43,391 bases of DNA from Nitrosomonas sp. (GCA_021774075.1 JAJFJK010000114.1:1-43391), one strand, 5' to 3'; positions 16,740-25,851 are shown, counted from the first letter of the stretch. A program made the numbers and translations. Notes: generated by a model not told the origin, from the letters alone.

Positions 16740-18190
16740 TAACATTCCGTAATACTAACCGCCAAACCACCTAATGATGTTTCTTTGTACTTGACAGACA
16801 TTTCCAGCCCGGTCTGTTTCATGGCGGCAATGCAATTATCCAGTGACATAAAATGTTTTCCATCACCACGAATCGCCAGCGAAGCCGCAGTATAGGCTTT
16901 AATCGCGCCAAAACCGTTACGTTCAATACAAGGGACTTGTACCAGGCTGCCGACCGGGTCACAGGTCATCCCCAAGTGATGCTCCAAAGCAATTTCTGCA
17001 GCATTCTCAATTTGTTCGGTTGAACCACCTTTAATGGCGCATAATCCTGCTGCCGCCATCGCCGAGGCGGAGCCGACTTCACCCTGACAACCCACTTCAG
17101 CACCGGAAATCGAACTGTTATGTTTAATCAAACCACCGATTGCACCGGCAACCAGTAAAAAATCACGCGCTTGCTCCAATGTAGCACCTTCATGTTTGAT
17201 CGCATAGAAAATCACCGCCGGTATGACACCGGCAGCACCATTGGTTGGTGCTGTGACAACCATGTGGCCTGCGGCATTTTCTTCATTAACAGCCATGGCA
17301 TACGCACACAGCCAATCATTGAGATTTGCTTTTTGTGGGTTTGCTTGAAGTTGTTGATAAAGTGTTTTGGCACGCCGTTTGATATTGAGGCCACCCGGCA
17401 AGTGGCCTTCCGCCACTAAGCCATTTTCAATGCAAGCATGCATGGCGTTCCAAGTTGCATCCAGCCCATTATTCAGTTCTGTCTCGCTGATGCGTTCCAG
17501 TTCATTGCTGCGTTTCATGGCTGCAATTGACAGGCCGCTATCAGCTGACATTTTTATCATTTGATCGGCACAATCAAATGGGTAACCACATGAGTTTGAT
17601 GCATCGATTTGCAGTGGCGCAACCAACTGACCAATTTCTGATAAAGTCGTTATGAAGCCGCCACCGATGGAAAAATAAGTTTCAGTTAATAATAAATTGC
17701 CTGTTTGTTTAATTTGCGTAAGATCCGGCCTGACTTGAGTTTGAGGCGACAATTTGTTATTGCTGTTGGCCGATTCAGGTAATTCTAATAACTCAAGAAT
17801 AATGCCATTGGGGTGTTCAGGTAATGGCTCACCACGATCAAAAATAATGTCATCAGCCGGGCAAAAATGAATTGTTGACTGGTTTATTTCAAGCGTGTCA
17901 CGCTGCGAGAGTTCACTGATTAGTGCGTTAATATTCTGATTGGCAAGTTCTTGCGGTGTGTAATTGTTAATGCCCAGTGTAATCGCCCGGTCAGTAGCGT
18001 GCCCCTTGCCGGTAAAGGCCAGCGAACCTCTAAGCGTGCATCGAATACGCGGGGATGAATAATTATTATTGTCAGCCAGGAATTGTTGTACCCGGTGACG
18101 AAAGTCCTTGGCTGCAACCATCGGCCCCATTGTATGTGAGCTGGATGGGCCAATGCCAATTTTGAAAAGGTCTAATACACTAATGAACAT
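16739..18190 (-). CDS. sdaA: L-serine ammonia-lyase (single-chain, Fe-S)
   Basis: A 483-residue enzyme fusing beta and alpha domains, as in E. coli SdaA. N-terminal [13 protein letters not shown] and C-terminal [40 protein letters not shown] are conserved; the cysteines in CQGE, TCDP and VPCIE are the expected [4Fe-4S] ligands. It converts L-serine to pyruvate and ammonia in the cytoplasm. I start at ATG 18190 ([16 protein letters not shown]), the usual family start, rather than the in-frame start five codons upstream. It is convergent with DUF3422. Confidence 0.95.
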   Translation of the reverse strand: MFISVLDLFKIGIGPSSSHTMGPMVAAKDFRHRVQQFLADNNNYSSPRIRCTLRGSLAFTGKGHATDRAITLGINNYTPQELANQNINALISELSQRDTLEINQSTIHFCPADDIIFDRGEPLPEHPNGIILELLELPESANSNNKLSPQTQVRPDLTQIKQTGNLLLTETYFSIGGGFITTLSEIGQLVAPLQIDASNSCGYPFDCADQMIKMSADSGLSIAAMKRSNELERISETELNNGLDATWNAMHACIENGLVAEGHLPGGLNIKRRAKTLYQQLQANPQKANLNDWLCAYAMAVNEENAAGHMVVTAPTNGAAGVIPAVIFYAIKHEGATLEQARDFLLVAGAIGGLIKHNSSISGAEVGCQGEVGSASAMAAAGLCAIKGGSTEQIENAAEIALEHHLGMTCDPVGSLVQVPCIERNGFGAIKAYTAASLAIRGDGKHFMSLDNCIAAMKQTGLEMSVKYKETSLGGLAVSITEC

Positions 18191-18504
18191 TAAGAATGCC
18201 TGCAATAATTCTGTTTACTAAAGATGGTTTGATCACCACGGATGCATTTGGTGCAGATTTTGGCTGAAAATAAATGCGCAGCCAGTATGCTATATGTCTG
18301 TGGCTGACTCAACAGTTTTTTTAGGCTACGCTGTGATTATCTGTTGATAACTGTCTTGTTTTCCAATAAATGAAAGCAAACATACTATTGAGCACCAAAC
18401 TATTCAGATCGTTTACTACACTCACGGTGATTGCTAAACTGCTCATGCTCTATTTGTTGCTTAAATACTGCGCATGAAGTTTAATCTCAATCGCGGACTA
18501 AATT
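18191..18504. other. Intergenic region, nothing recognised
   Basis: About 314 bases between the divergent sdaA and the broken membrane gene. There are no reading frames with family features and no strong palindromes. It must hold the sdaA promoter. Confidence 0.4.
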
Positions 18505-18933
18505 ATGACCGAATACGAATTACTTTGTCTGATAATAGAGAGACGAAATGAAGGAATAAATTTTCTTCAATGGTGAGGTGCAATATCAATAGGCATTATT
18601 GTGGCTTCCCATTTCACGGGCCGTACACTTAATATATTCATAATCACGCTTATGATTAGTTTTTATATTTTCTTTTCTCTTTTTGTTATTCGGATGGCTG
18701 GCGCGCTTTTTGATCAATTATTGATGGCTTTTTCTGATTTGGCGATCTACGCGGAAGGGGCTGAAACGGTATCTAAACAAACTGAGGCTATGCTGCAAAT
18801 TTATTTATCTGGTTTTTTATCTAAAACTGCTATCTATTTTAGTTTGGTTTTCCATGGATTAACTATTGGGACGTGTAGTTATCCAATTTGGATGTATTTG
18901 AAAATGCGTAAGCGTCATTTAAATAGAACATAA
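18505..18933 (+). pseudogene. Small membrane protein interrupted by in-frame TGA
   Basis: ATG 18505 opens a frame reading MTEYELLCLIIERRNEG and INFLQW, then TGA (18574-18576), and continues in the same frame as GAISIGIIVASHFTGR and on to a stop at 18933. Read through, the product is 142 residues: a short polar start and three or four hydrophobic helices (GAISIGIIVASHF, IFIITLMISFYIFFSLFVI, AIYFSLVFHGLTIGTC) with a loop between. The MTEYEL start followed by helices is a layout I associate with small uncharacterised membrane proteins. A TGG to TGA change is the simple reading. A shorter product from GTG 18601 (110 residues) is possible. Confidence 0.6.
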
Positions 18934-18976
18934 TTTGATTTTTATTGATTCGGCCAACTGATGTTTTAACTATATC

Positions 18977-20815
18977 TTATTTGAAATCAGACTGTTTGAT
19001 ACCATATGCTTTCATTCGGTAAGCAAGTGTGGATGGTTTAATGCCTAGCAGTTCGGCTGCGCCGTCTGTACCTGATATTCGCCAGTTTGTGTAGCGCAGG
19101 ACTGAAACCATATTGGTCTTTTCTTTTTCACGAAAAACGGCGTCTGTGACAAAATCATCATCAGTTGCTATTGATACCAAGGTTTTCTTGACTGCATTAT
19201 CATTCGGCATCGCGAGATCAAGCCTGAGCCGATTACCTTTGGTGAGGATGACAGCCCGCTCTACAACATTTTTGAGCTCTCTAATATTACCCGGCCAGTC
19301 GTAGCTATTTAAACTGTCAATTTGTTGACGGGTCAAGGTTAAAGTTTCACGCCCCTGCTCTTTACAAACGTTATCTAGAAACTGTATTGCCAAGGATCCA
19401 ATATCTTTGCTACGTTCCCGCAATGGTGGCACTTCGATAGGAAAAACACTGAGCCGATAATACAAATCCTCACGAAAGCGCCCAGCCGCTACTTCAGCCT
19501 TCAAATCACGGTTGGTGGCTGCAATGATGCGGACATCTACTTTAATGGTTTTGTCATCACCGACACGCTCAAATTCGTGCTCTTGTAATGCACGCAGCAA
19601 TTTTCCTTGCAAATCCATAGGGATTTCACCAATCTCATCAAGAAAAAGTGTGCCGCCTGCAGCAAGATGAAGGCGACCAATCCGATCACGATGGGCACCA
19701 GTGAACGATCCACGAACATGCCCAAAGAATTCACTCTCAAAAAGATCCTTGGGAATCGATGCGCAATTAACTTTAACAAGTGGCTTATCAACTCGAGGGC
19801 TATTCGCATGAATTGCCCGCGCAACCATTTCTTTACCTACACCTGATTCGCCCAGAATCAAAACACTGGTTGGTGTTTTAGCGACTGCTTCAATCTGAGC
19901 AAGCGTACGTTTTAAGGCTTGGCTTTCTCCAATGATTTCACCAAAGTGAATGGTTACATTAATTTCATCACGTAGATAATCACGCTCACGCTCGAGCAAA
20001 TCTTTTAGGGCTTTGATCTGTTCATAGGCTTCTTCACGTTGTTTCTTGCTTTTATTGCGCTCAGTGATATCGCGAAAAACAGCGACTGCTCCTTTGATCT
20101 TGCCATCTTCTAGAATCGGGGTACTCGTAAACTCAACAGGAACCAAAGTCCCATCAGTATGCCAAAAAAACTCATCATCTCCCTGATGTATTTCTCCATC
20201 TGTAAAGGCAGCAAAGATTGGGCACTCATTACTTGGATAAGGCGTGCCATCAGGGTAAGAATGATGATGAATACCATGCAATGATTTTCCAATCACATCC
20301 TCGCTACGCCAGCCCAGTATCTGAGTAGCGGCTTCATTGACAAAGGTTGTATTACCTTGACAATCTACTCCGTAAATCCCATCTCCGACAGCATTAAGAA
20401 TTAATTCGTGTGTGGTTTGCAATCGATTTAGTTTGTTGATCGTCCGGCTATATTCCGTCGTTTCTGTGAATACCAATAGCGCCGATACCCGCTCATTTTG
20501 AGTTTGTTGTATACGCCAAGCTGATAACAATCCTTTATGTGTTGGTTTTGTTACGGGGTTTTCTGCCAGCAATGATGCTGACCTTCCCTTGATTATGCTG
20601 CCTTGGTGTATTACTTGCTCGACTTGATCCATTAGTGAGCATTCATTTTCGAGATTGAATAATTTCTCTGTAGGAATTGCAACTACAGCCGTAGCCGACA
20701 AGCCCAAGTGTTTGCGCCATATCAAATTAATATCACGGCAAACAAGTGTGTCATCAATCACCGCTAGAAATAGCGGTGCGTCTCGGAACAATAAATTAAA
20801 AGCATTAATCATCAA
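18977..20815 (-). CDS. PAS-domain sigma-54-dependent activator
   Basis: A 612-residue regulator: PAS 1 (~10-120), PAS 2 (~135-255, AVGDGIYGVDCQGNTTFVN), a coiled linker, AAA+ domain (~300-530) and a Fis-type HTH near 575 (GTDGAAELLGIKPSTLAYRM). The AAA+ domain has Walker A GESGVGKE near 322, Walker B GTLFLDEIGE, and the sigma-54 contact loop as GSFTGA near 367 (usually GAFTGA). There is no receiver or membrane segment, so it senses an intracellular signal. It is divergent from a sigma-54 promoter (20919) driving the EF-hand/porin/cytochrome genes and is the obvious candidate activator. Confidence 0.92.
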   Translation of the reverse strand: MMINAFNLLFRDAPLFLAVIDDTLVCRDINLIWRKHLGLSATAVVAIPTEKLFNLENECSLMDQVEQVIHQGSIIKGRSASLLAENPVTKPTHKGLLSAWRIQQTQNERVSALLVFTETTEYSRTINKLNRLQTTHELILNAVGDGIYGVDCQGNTTFVNEAATQILGWRSEDVIGKSLHGIHHHSYPDGTPYPSNECPIFAAFTDGEIHQGDDEFFWHTDGTLVPVEFTSTPILEDGKIKGAVAVFRDITERNKSKKQREEAYEQIKALKDLLERERDYLRDEINVTIHFGEIIGESQALKRTLAQIEAVAKTPTSVLILGESGVGKEMVARAIHANSPRVDKPLVKVNCASIPKDLFESEFFGHVRGSFTGAHRDRIGRLHLAAGGTLFLDEIGEIPMDLQGKLLRALQEHEFERVGDDKTIKVDVRIIAATNRDLKAEVAAGRFREDLYYRLSVFPIEVPPLRERSKDIGSLAIQFLDNVCKEQGRETLTLTRQQIDSLNSYDWPGNIRELKNVVERAVILTKGNRLRLDLAMPNDNAVKKTLVSIATDDDFVTDAVFREKEKTNMVSVLRYTNWRISGTDGAAELLGIKPSTLAYRMKAYGIKQSDFK

Positions 20816-20840
20816 AAAGTCTCAGTTTTTTGTTAATCAT

Positions 20841-20858
20841 ATCACAAGATATTGTGAT
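20841..20858. promoter_or_regulatory. Putative enhancer site for the sigma-54 activator
   Basis: ATCACAA-GATA-TTGTGAT is a perfect inverted repeat. It lies about 60 bases upstream of the -24 element at 20919 and just before the activator's own start, where enhancer-binding proteins commonly bind. Confidence 0.5.
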
Positions 20859-20918
20859 TTATAAATTTCTGGTGCTTGAATCAATATATTAATAGTTTTA
20901 TTTCAGTGGGTTACAACC

Positions 20919-20933
20919 TGGCACGATAATTGA
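20919..20933 (+). promoter_or_regulatory. Sigma-54 promoter (-24/-12)
   Basis: TGGCACG-ATAA-TTGA matches the consensus TGGCACG-N4-TTGC at all but the last base, with exact spacing. It points rightward at the EF-hand gene; transcription would begin near 20945. Confidence 0.7.
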
Positions 20934-20951
20934 TATATCTATATTGAGAAT

Positions 20952-20981
20952 ACATTTCCTTCCTTAAAAACAAGGAAATGT
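20952..20981 (+). promoter_or_regulatory. Hairpin at the start of the mRNA leader
   Basis: ACATTTCCTT and AAGGAAATGT form a perfect 10-bp stem with a 10-base loop. It lies immediately downstream of the predicted sigma-54 start and about 40 bases before the EF-hand start codon. It could stabilise the 5' end or be a binding site. Confidence 0.45.
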
Positions 20982-21019
20982 TCTTAACACATTAGTTGCT
21001 CAATACTCAGGAGAGAAAA

Positions 21020-21301
21020 ATGATTTCTTTTAAAAGAAAAATGATACTTATCGCCACATCTGCCATTTTTATTACAACATTCGGTTTTGCATCCATTGCC
21101 GTTGCGACAAATGGAAATGACGAGCATTCTGCAATGAAAAAAGATGCGGATGGAAAGGTTAGCCAGGAAGATTTCATTCAACACCACAGATGGATGTTTG
21201 AGAAAAATGACGCGAATAACGATGGTTTCCTTGATAAATCGGAAATGAAAGCATTACATAGCATGGTCAAAGGTATGCATAAACGCAGCGATGCACATTA
21301 A
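21020..21301 (+). CDS. Secreted EF-hand calcium-binding protein
   Basis: A 93-residue protein. Residues 1-30 are a signal peptide (MISFKRKMILIATSAIFIT, hydrophobic core, then SIAVATN). The mature part has two EF-hand loops: DADGKVSQEDF and DANNDGFLDKSEM, the second fully canonical. It should be periplasmic and bind Ca2+ (or possibly a lanthanide). The ATG follows CAGGAGAG, a strong ribosome site. It is the first gene after the sigma-54 promoter and lies upstream of the porin and cytochromes. Small EF-hand proteins are often found near quinoprotein dehydrogenases, though none is seen here. Confidence 0.82.
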   Translation: MISFKRKMILIATSAIFITTFGFASIAVATNGNDEHSAMKKDADGKVSQEDFIQHHRWMFEKNDANNDGFLDKSEMKALHSMVKGMHKRSDAH

Positions 21302-21328
21302 TAATTATTCGTTGCAGCTTTAAGCTTT

Positions 21329-21574
21329 GTCCTACTTGATATTTACGGATGCAGGGTCCACAAAATGTTCCGGCACAAGGCGAAGTACGCAGACAATGTA
21401 TTCCATTAGCAAGTGCTGCAACGCTGTGACGGGACATTTTGTGAACGCCTTGCAGGTTAGCTTTTCAGCGTCACTGGCGGTGTTAGATCAAATCTTTTGC
21501 CAGCAAGACCTGCTTTACCAATAACGCTGAAAAGCTAATTGTATACGTAAATTTCAAGTGGACGGAGTTCTACA
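21329..21574. repeat. MITE-like element, family B, copy 2
   Basis: A diverged copy of the element at 6478. It shares CTTGATATTTACGG at the left, GGTTAGCTTTTCAGCGTCAC inside and CGCTGAAAAGCTAAT near the right. The left terminal repeat is eroded. It separates the EF-hand gene from the porin and ends about 20 bases before the porin start, so it forms part of the porin mRNA leader. Confidence 0.7.
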
Positions 21575-21593
21575 TCAAAGGGAAATTATAATT

Positions 21594-23189
21594 ATGAAAA
21601 TAACTAAGCTGCTCTTCTTGAGTATGGTGGGTATGAGCTTAGCATCACAGGTTTTCGCGACGCAAAACACAACCAATCCTGCGACATCCTCAGCTAACAC
21701 CGCTGAGTCAAATATGTTTGATATGTCAAAAGTCCCGCCAGTGACACCTATGCCACGCCCAGGATTATTTGGAATAGGACCATCAGGCTCAGGCTATTAT
21801 TCTGTCTGGGATATGCTCACCGGTAATAAACGTGAAAAACCGCCGCATTCTCCATATGCACGTTTCGCGCTCCTGCCTACCTCTGCTTTTGATATCGATT
21901 TTCGTTATCTGGACACGCCAGGTTATGAACCAGACATTTTTGACCCGGTTAAAAGAATGCATCTCGGTGACGATTGGCTTCTTTCTTTTGGTGGAAGTTT
22001 CTGGTATCGACATGTACGTGAAACCGATAGTCGCTTGAATGCAGCAGGCACCAATAACAGTTTTAATTTGGTACGTACACGCGTACATGCTGATCTCTGG
22101 TACCGTGACCAGGTTCGATTATTTGCTGAACTGATCGATGCGCGCTCCTTTAGTCCCGATTTAGCACCGCTTGCTACAGATAGAAATCATACGGACATGT
22201 TAAATTTGTTTGCCGATATTAAACTGGCAAATACCAAGGATGGACACGCTTATCTTCGTGTTGGGCGGCAAGAATTGCTGTATGGATCTCAAAGGCTGAT
22301 TGCCCCGCTTGATTGGGCTAATACACGACGCACCTTTCAAGGTGTTAAGACGTTCTGGCGGACATCCAAATTTGATGTGGATGCATTCTGGGTGCGTCCG
22401 ATGGAAACCGAGAAAGGTAATTTTGACAATTGGGACACGCAACGGAATTTTTTTGGACTTTGGGGTACTTACAAACCAAAACAAGGTCATTTGGCTGATT
22501 TCTATTACCTCAGTTTAGATGACGATAGAAATGTATCTGCAACAAATGTAGCACAAGGGAATATCATGCGGGGAGATTCTATTGTGCATACTTTAGGTAG
22601 TCGACTTATTGGTAATTTTGATCGCTTTTTATATGAATTTGAGGGCATGTATCAGTTCGGTGAAAGGTCTAACCTAAATGTTTCTGCCTTTGCTGTAGCT
22701 ACTGGTGTGGGCTATAACTTCGCGTTACCCATGAATCCGAATGTTTGGATTCGATATGATTTTGCCTCGGGTGACGGCAACCCACAAGATGGCAATAGCA
22801 ATACGTTTAACCATCTTTTTCCTTTTGGACACTATTATCTGGGTTTTCTTGATCGGGTAGGGCGACAGAATATACACGATATTAATGCTCAGGTTACACT
22901 CCATCCTCAACCCTGGTTTACGTTTATTGCACAGTATCATCGTTACTATTTAGCCAATAAACGTGACTTTCTTTATAACGCCGGAGGTGCAGCGACACTT
23001 AGAGATATAACCGGTCAATCGGGCTCACATGTTGGAGACGAGATTGATATTCGTCTTAATTTTCATCTTAGTCGTCATAATGATATCTTGGTTGGATACT
23101 CAAAACTGTTTGCAGGTAATTTTATGAAAAACCAAAGGCCAGGCATTGCACCGGACCTCTTCTATGTTCAGTATAACTTCCGCTTCTAA
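21594..23189 (+). CDS. Alginate-export-type outer-membrane porin
   Basis: A 531-residue protein. A signal peptide (MKITKLLFLSMVGMSLASQ, cleavage near VFAT) is followed by a proline-rich stretch and a beta-barrel with alternating aromatic strands. The barrel matches the alginate_exp family: GSFWYRHVRE, RVHADLWY, LRVGRQELLYGSQRLIAPLD, WANTRRTFQGVK, IRYDFASGDGNPQDGN and a final YNFRF with terminal Phe, the outer-membrane assembly signal. It would admit an anionic or organic substrate to the periplasm; the ligand is unknown. AAAGGGA precedes ATG 21594. Cytochrome genes follow on the same strand. Confidence 0.87.
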   Translation: MKITKLLFLSMVGMSLASQVFATQNTTNPATSSANTAESNMFDMSKVPPVTPMPRPGLFGIGPSGSGYYSVWDMLTGNKREKPPHSPYARFALLPTSAFDIDFRYLDTPGYEPDIFDPVKRMHLGDDWLLSFGGSFWYRHVRETDSRLNAAGTNNSFNLVRTRVHADLWYRDQVRLFAELIDARSFSPDLAPLATDRNHTDMLNLFADIKLANTKDGHAYLRVGRQELLYGSQRLIAPLDWANTRRTFQGVKTFWRTSKFDVDAFWVRPMETEKGNFDNWDTQRNFFGLWGTYKPKQGHLADFYYLSLDDDRNVSATNVAQGNIMRGDSIVHTLGSRLIGNFDRFLYEFEGMYQFGERSNLNVSAFAVATGVGYNFALPMNPNVWIRYDFASGDGNPQDGNSNTFNHLFPFGHYYLGFLDRVGRQNIHDINAQVTLHPQPWFTFIAQYHRYYLANKRDFLYNAGGAATLRDITGQSGSHVGDEIDIRLNFHLSRHNDILVGYSKLFAGNFMKNQRPGIAPDLFYVQYNFRF

Positions 23190-23268
23190 CAGTTGTTTGA
23201 TCTTAAGCAGAATTGCGTGGGTTACCATATGCTAAAAACTAATCTTTTATAGCGAAGGAATATCACAA

Positions 23269-23988
23269 GTGATGCATTTTATTCTGATTGGCATTCTTTT
23301 TGTAGCTCACGGAGCATTCGCTGATGAAAATGCTCCAGCCGCAGTACCCGACACCATGGCCGAACGTGTTAAAGCTTGCACCATTTGCCATGGTGATGAA
23401 GACAAGCTTGGGCGGGATGCTTATTATCCGCGCATTGGTGGGAAACCGGCGGGCTATCTTTTTAATCAATTACGCAATTTCAGGGATGGTCGGCGTCATT
23501 ATCAACCGATGGCAATTTTGCTTGAGAATATGACTGATGACTATTTACTGCAAATTGCTGAGCATTTTTCTTCGTTGCAGCAACCTTATCCGCCCCCTGA
23601 ACAAATTAACATTCAATCTGATGAAGTCAAATTGGCAGAGCAGTTGGTTTATAACGGAGACGCACAAAGGGATATTCCAGCTTGCAGCGCTTGTCACGGT
23701 GATGCATTAATGGGTGTGGAGCCTTTCATCCCCGGATTGCTCGGTTTGCCGCGTGCTTATATTACGGCCCAGATGGGCGGTTGGCGTAATGGCGGTTTAA
23801 TGCGCGGTCAGGTGCCGGATTGCATGTCAGAAATTGCCAAAAGCCTCACAGATGAAGAAACCAATGCGATTGCAAAATGGCTGGCCATGCAACAAGTATC
23901 CGGCAAGCCAAGCCCATCCAGTACGCTTTCGCCGGAATTGGCTCAGCGCTGCAATAGCATCGTTATGAATAACGGAGCGATAAAATGA
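23269..23988 (+). CDS. Diheme cytochrome c, c4-like
   Basis: A 239-residue secreted cytochrome. A signal peptide (MHFILIGILFVAHGAFA) is followed by two cytochrome c domains with CTICH and CSACH. The repeat RIGGKPAGYLFNQLRNFRDG / GLLGLPRAYITAQMGGWRNG, each with a downstream methionine (QPMAIL, LMRGQ), is typical of cytochrome c4. It would transfer electrons in the periplasm. Start at GTG 23269 or the adjacent ATG 23272; AAGGA lies upstream. It overlaps the next cytochrome gene by four bases. Confidence 0.9.
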   Translation: MMHFILIGILFVAHGAFADENAPAAVPDTMAERVKACTICHGDEDKLGRDAYYPRIGGKPAGYLFNQLRNFRDGRRHYQPMAILLENMTDDYLLQIAEHFSSLQQPYPPPEQINIQSDEVKLAEQLVYNGDAQRDIPACSACHGDALMGVEPFIPGLLGLPRAYITAQMGGWRNGGLMRGQVPDCMSEIAKSLTDEETNAIAKWLAMQQVSGKPSPSSTLSPELAQRCNSIVMNNGAIK

Positions 23989-25277
23989 TGCGCATAATAA
24001 TAAACACTCATTTTGCGTTTAGCTCAGTGTTATGCAGTTTTGTGTTGCTACTGTTTATTGCAAACACAGCGATTGCAGAAATGGCTGAACCCAATACCGC
24101 AGCTACAGTCTCAGCGCAGCAACAATCACGTGGTGCTTATCTGGCGCGTGCTGGTAATTGTAAGGGATGTCATACCGCCAAAGGTGGCTTGCCATTTGCA
24201 GGCGGACGTCAATTATCGACAGCTTTCGGCATTTTCGTAACACCGAATATTACGCCCGATAATGAAACCGGCATTGGGCATTGGAATCAGGATGATTTCT
24301 GGCAAGCTTTGCATGAGGGTAAATCGCGAGATGGCCGATTGCTTTATCCGGCTTTTCCGTATACCGAATATACCAAAGTGACGCGAAAGGATGCCAACGC
24401 AATGTTTGAGTATTTGCAGTCTTTAGCGCCGATATCGCAGGATAACGCGTCCAGCAATGTGAAATTCCCATACAATTTCAAACCATTGTTATATTTATGG
24501 CGCAACTTGTATTTCAAACAGGGTGTTTATCAGGCAGACAAATCCGAAAGTGAAGAATGGAACCGGGGCGCTTATTTGGTACAGGGTTTAGGCCATTGCA
24601 ATGCCTGTCACACCACGCGAAATTTAGTCGGCGCCAGTGATGAGGAAACGTTAAGTGGTGGGCAAGTCATGGGTGTGAATTGGTACGCGCCATCATTAGC
24701 CTCACATTTGGAAGCGGGTGGCGGTGATTGGTCAATCGAAGAGATTTCTGAATTGCTGGCAACCGGCATATCAGAGCGGGCCGTGGCCTCAGGCCCGATG
24801 GCAACAATCATCAAACAGAGTCTTCAGCATTTGTCACCCGAAGATGTTCGTGCCATGGCGGTATATCTCAAATCGTTGACAGAACATGATCACAGCATTA
24901 GTCCAAGTGTGGAATTTTCCGTGATGTCGGGTAGCTTGCGCAATCAGTTGCAACAAGGTGGTCAGATTTATAAGCAATACTGCGAAGAATGTCATGGTGC
25001 TTCCGGCCAAGGCGTGCCGGGTATTTATCCGCCACTGGCGGGCAATCGAAGTGTTGTCATGGCTTCACCACTGAACACCATACGCAGCGTGTTAAATGGT
25101 GGCTATCCAGCTACAACAAAAGGCAATCCGCAACCCTACGGCATGCCACCTTTTCAACAAATTCTACGTGATAAAGAAGTCGCGTTAGTAGTATCTTATA
25201 TCAGGAACACATGGGGCAATAATGGCGGCCTGATAACGGCGATTGATGTTGATCGGGTAAAGGGTGGGCACAAGTAA
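23985..25277 (+). CDS. Triheme cytochrome c, alcohol dehydrogenase subunit-like
   Basis: A 430-residue protein. After a signal peptide (VLCSFVLLLFIANTAIA) it has three cytochrome c domains with CKGCH (~residue 57), CNACH (~205) and CEECH (~335). The order and blocks (GAYLARAGNC, GGRQLSTAFGIFVTPNITPD, PPLAGNRSVVM) match cytochrome subunits of membrane-bound alcohol, gluconate or sorbitol dehydrogenases (AdhB/GadC type). These pass electrons from a periplasmic quinoprotein or flavoprotein to ubiquinone or an oxidase. No catalytic subunit is adjacent. The ATGA overlap couples it to the c4-like gene. Confidence 0.9.
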   Translation: MMRIIINTHFAFSSVLCSFVLLLFIANTAIAEMAEPNTAATVSAQQQSRGAYLARAGNCKGCHTAKGGLPFAGGRQLSTAFGIFVTPNITPDNETGIGHWNQDDFWQALHEGKSRDGRLLYPAFPYTEYTKVTRKDANAMFEYLQSLAPISQDNASSNVKFPYNFKPLLYLWRNLYFKQGVYQADKSESEEWNRGAYLVQGLGHCNACHTTRNLVGASDEETLSGGQVMGVNWYAPSLASHLEAGGGDWSIEEISELLATGISERAVASGPMATIIKQSLQHLSPEDVRAMAVYLKSLTEHDHSISPSVEFSVMSGSLRNQLQQGGQIYKQYCEECHGASGQGVPGIYPPLAGNRSVVMASPLNTIRSVLNGGYPATTKGNPQPYGMPPFQQILRDKEVALVVSYIRNTWGNNGGLITAIDVDRVKGGHK

Positions 25278-25374
25278 CCTGCTTATGTTTTTCATGTTGT
25301 TTGATGCGCCGATCTTAAACAAGGGACGCACACCGGCGCCTTGATTGTCGTATCGATAAATAGAGGTGAACAAA

Positions 25375-25570
25375 ATGAGCATAAAAGTGTGGTCATAGAC
25401 CAGGCAGCGCACTTCGTAGCTGGATTTGGCGCAACACTAATCTAACCATTCTGGTTGGCGTCAATATCTACGCCGCAGCTTTTGTTGTTGCCGCATTCGC
25501 AGTTGGCCGCGAAATTTACCAAAGGCTGAAGAAGGGCGATAAATGGTATGACTGTGGTGTTGACGCCAAT
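25375..25570 (+). pseudogene. Phage-like membrane protein remnant
   Basis: From ATG 25375 (GAGGTG ribosome site) the frame is soon lost. Two shifted frames then read VVIDQAAHFVAGFGATLI (from 25389) and TILVGVNIYAAAFVVAAFAV, GREIYQRLKKGDKWYDCG. Joined, they resemble small prophage membrane proteins with an IDQAAHF start, one or two hydrophobic helices and a basic end. The similarity stops where the opposite-strand integrase fragment begins. I did not recognise the exact family; the broken frame is directly visible. Confidence 0.5.
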
Positions 25571-25720
25571 TGCCAAAGTTTTGCGTTTACCCGCAAATCG
25601 GTAATCCATGCGCCAATATTTCCCAGTAGGTTTTACCAGTAAATAAAGCCCGCCACTGTCAGCTATTTTGTAGGATTTTTCTTTGGATTTAGCGTTACGT
25701 GCTGTGGTATCGGTGAGCAT
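25562..25720 (-). pseudogene. Tyrosine integrase, N-terminal fragment
   Basis: From ATG 25720 the frame reads MLTDTTARNAKSKEKSYKIA, then DSGGLYLLVKPTGKYWRMDY and RFAGKRKTLAIGV. This is the arm-binding N-terminal domain of P4/CP4-57-type integrases (DUF4102). After about 53 residues the similarity ends and the frame runs antisense through the phage membrane gene remnant. The catalytic domain (350 residues) is gone. The start lies 110 bases from the tRNA-Leu end copy at 25830, the normal position of int next to its attachment site. Confidence 0.8.
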
Positions 25721-25805
25721 TTGACGGTATGTCAATGAATGACATGATACGAGATGAGGCAAGCAAGAGGACAAAACTTTAATTATTACATAGAGTTGAT
25801 GCGAT

Positions 25806-25828
25806 TTGAGGCTTGGTGAAAGCCTCAA
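25806..25828 (-). terminator. Hairpin next to tRNA-Leu end copy
   Basis: TTGAGGCTT and AAGCCTCAA are perfect inverted repeats with loop GGTGA, two bases from the 22-bp tRNA fragment. It probably was, or imitates, the tRNA-Leu terminator on the minus strand. Confidence 0.5.
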
Positions 25829-25829
25829 T

Positions 25830-25851
25830 TGGTACCCGGGGCCGGAATCGA
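25830..25851 (-). repeat. att-like copy of tRNA-Leu 3' end
   Basis: These 22 bases (starting TGGTACCCGGGGCC) are identical to 43308-43329, the 3' end including CCA of tRNA-Leu(TAA). Flanks differ immediately outside. With an integrase remnant beside it, this is a site-specific recombination scar. Confidence 0.85.

Noticed and set aside
25442-25561. C-terminal part of the integrase reading frame
   Set aside because: After LAIGV the frame is antisense to a recognisable phage membrane-protein remnant, so it is not integrase.
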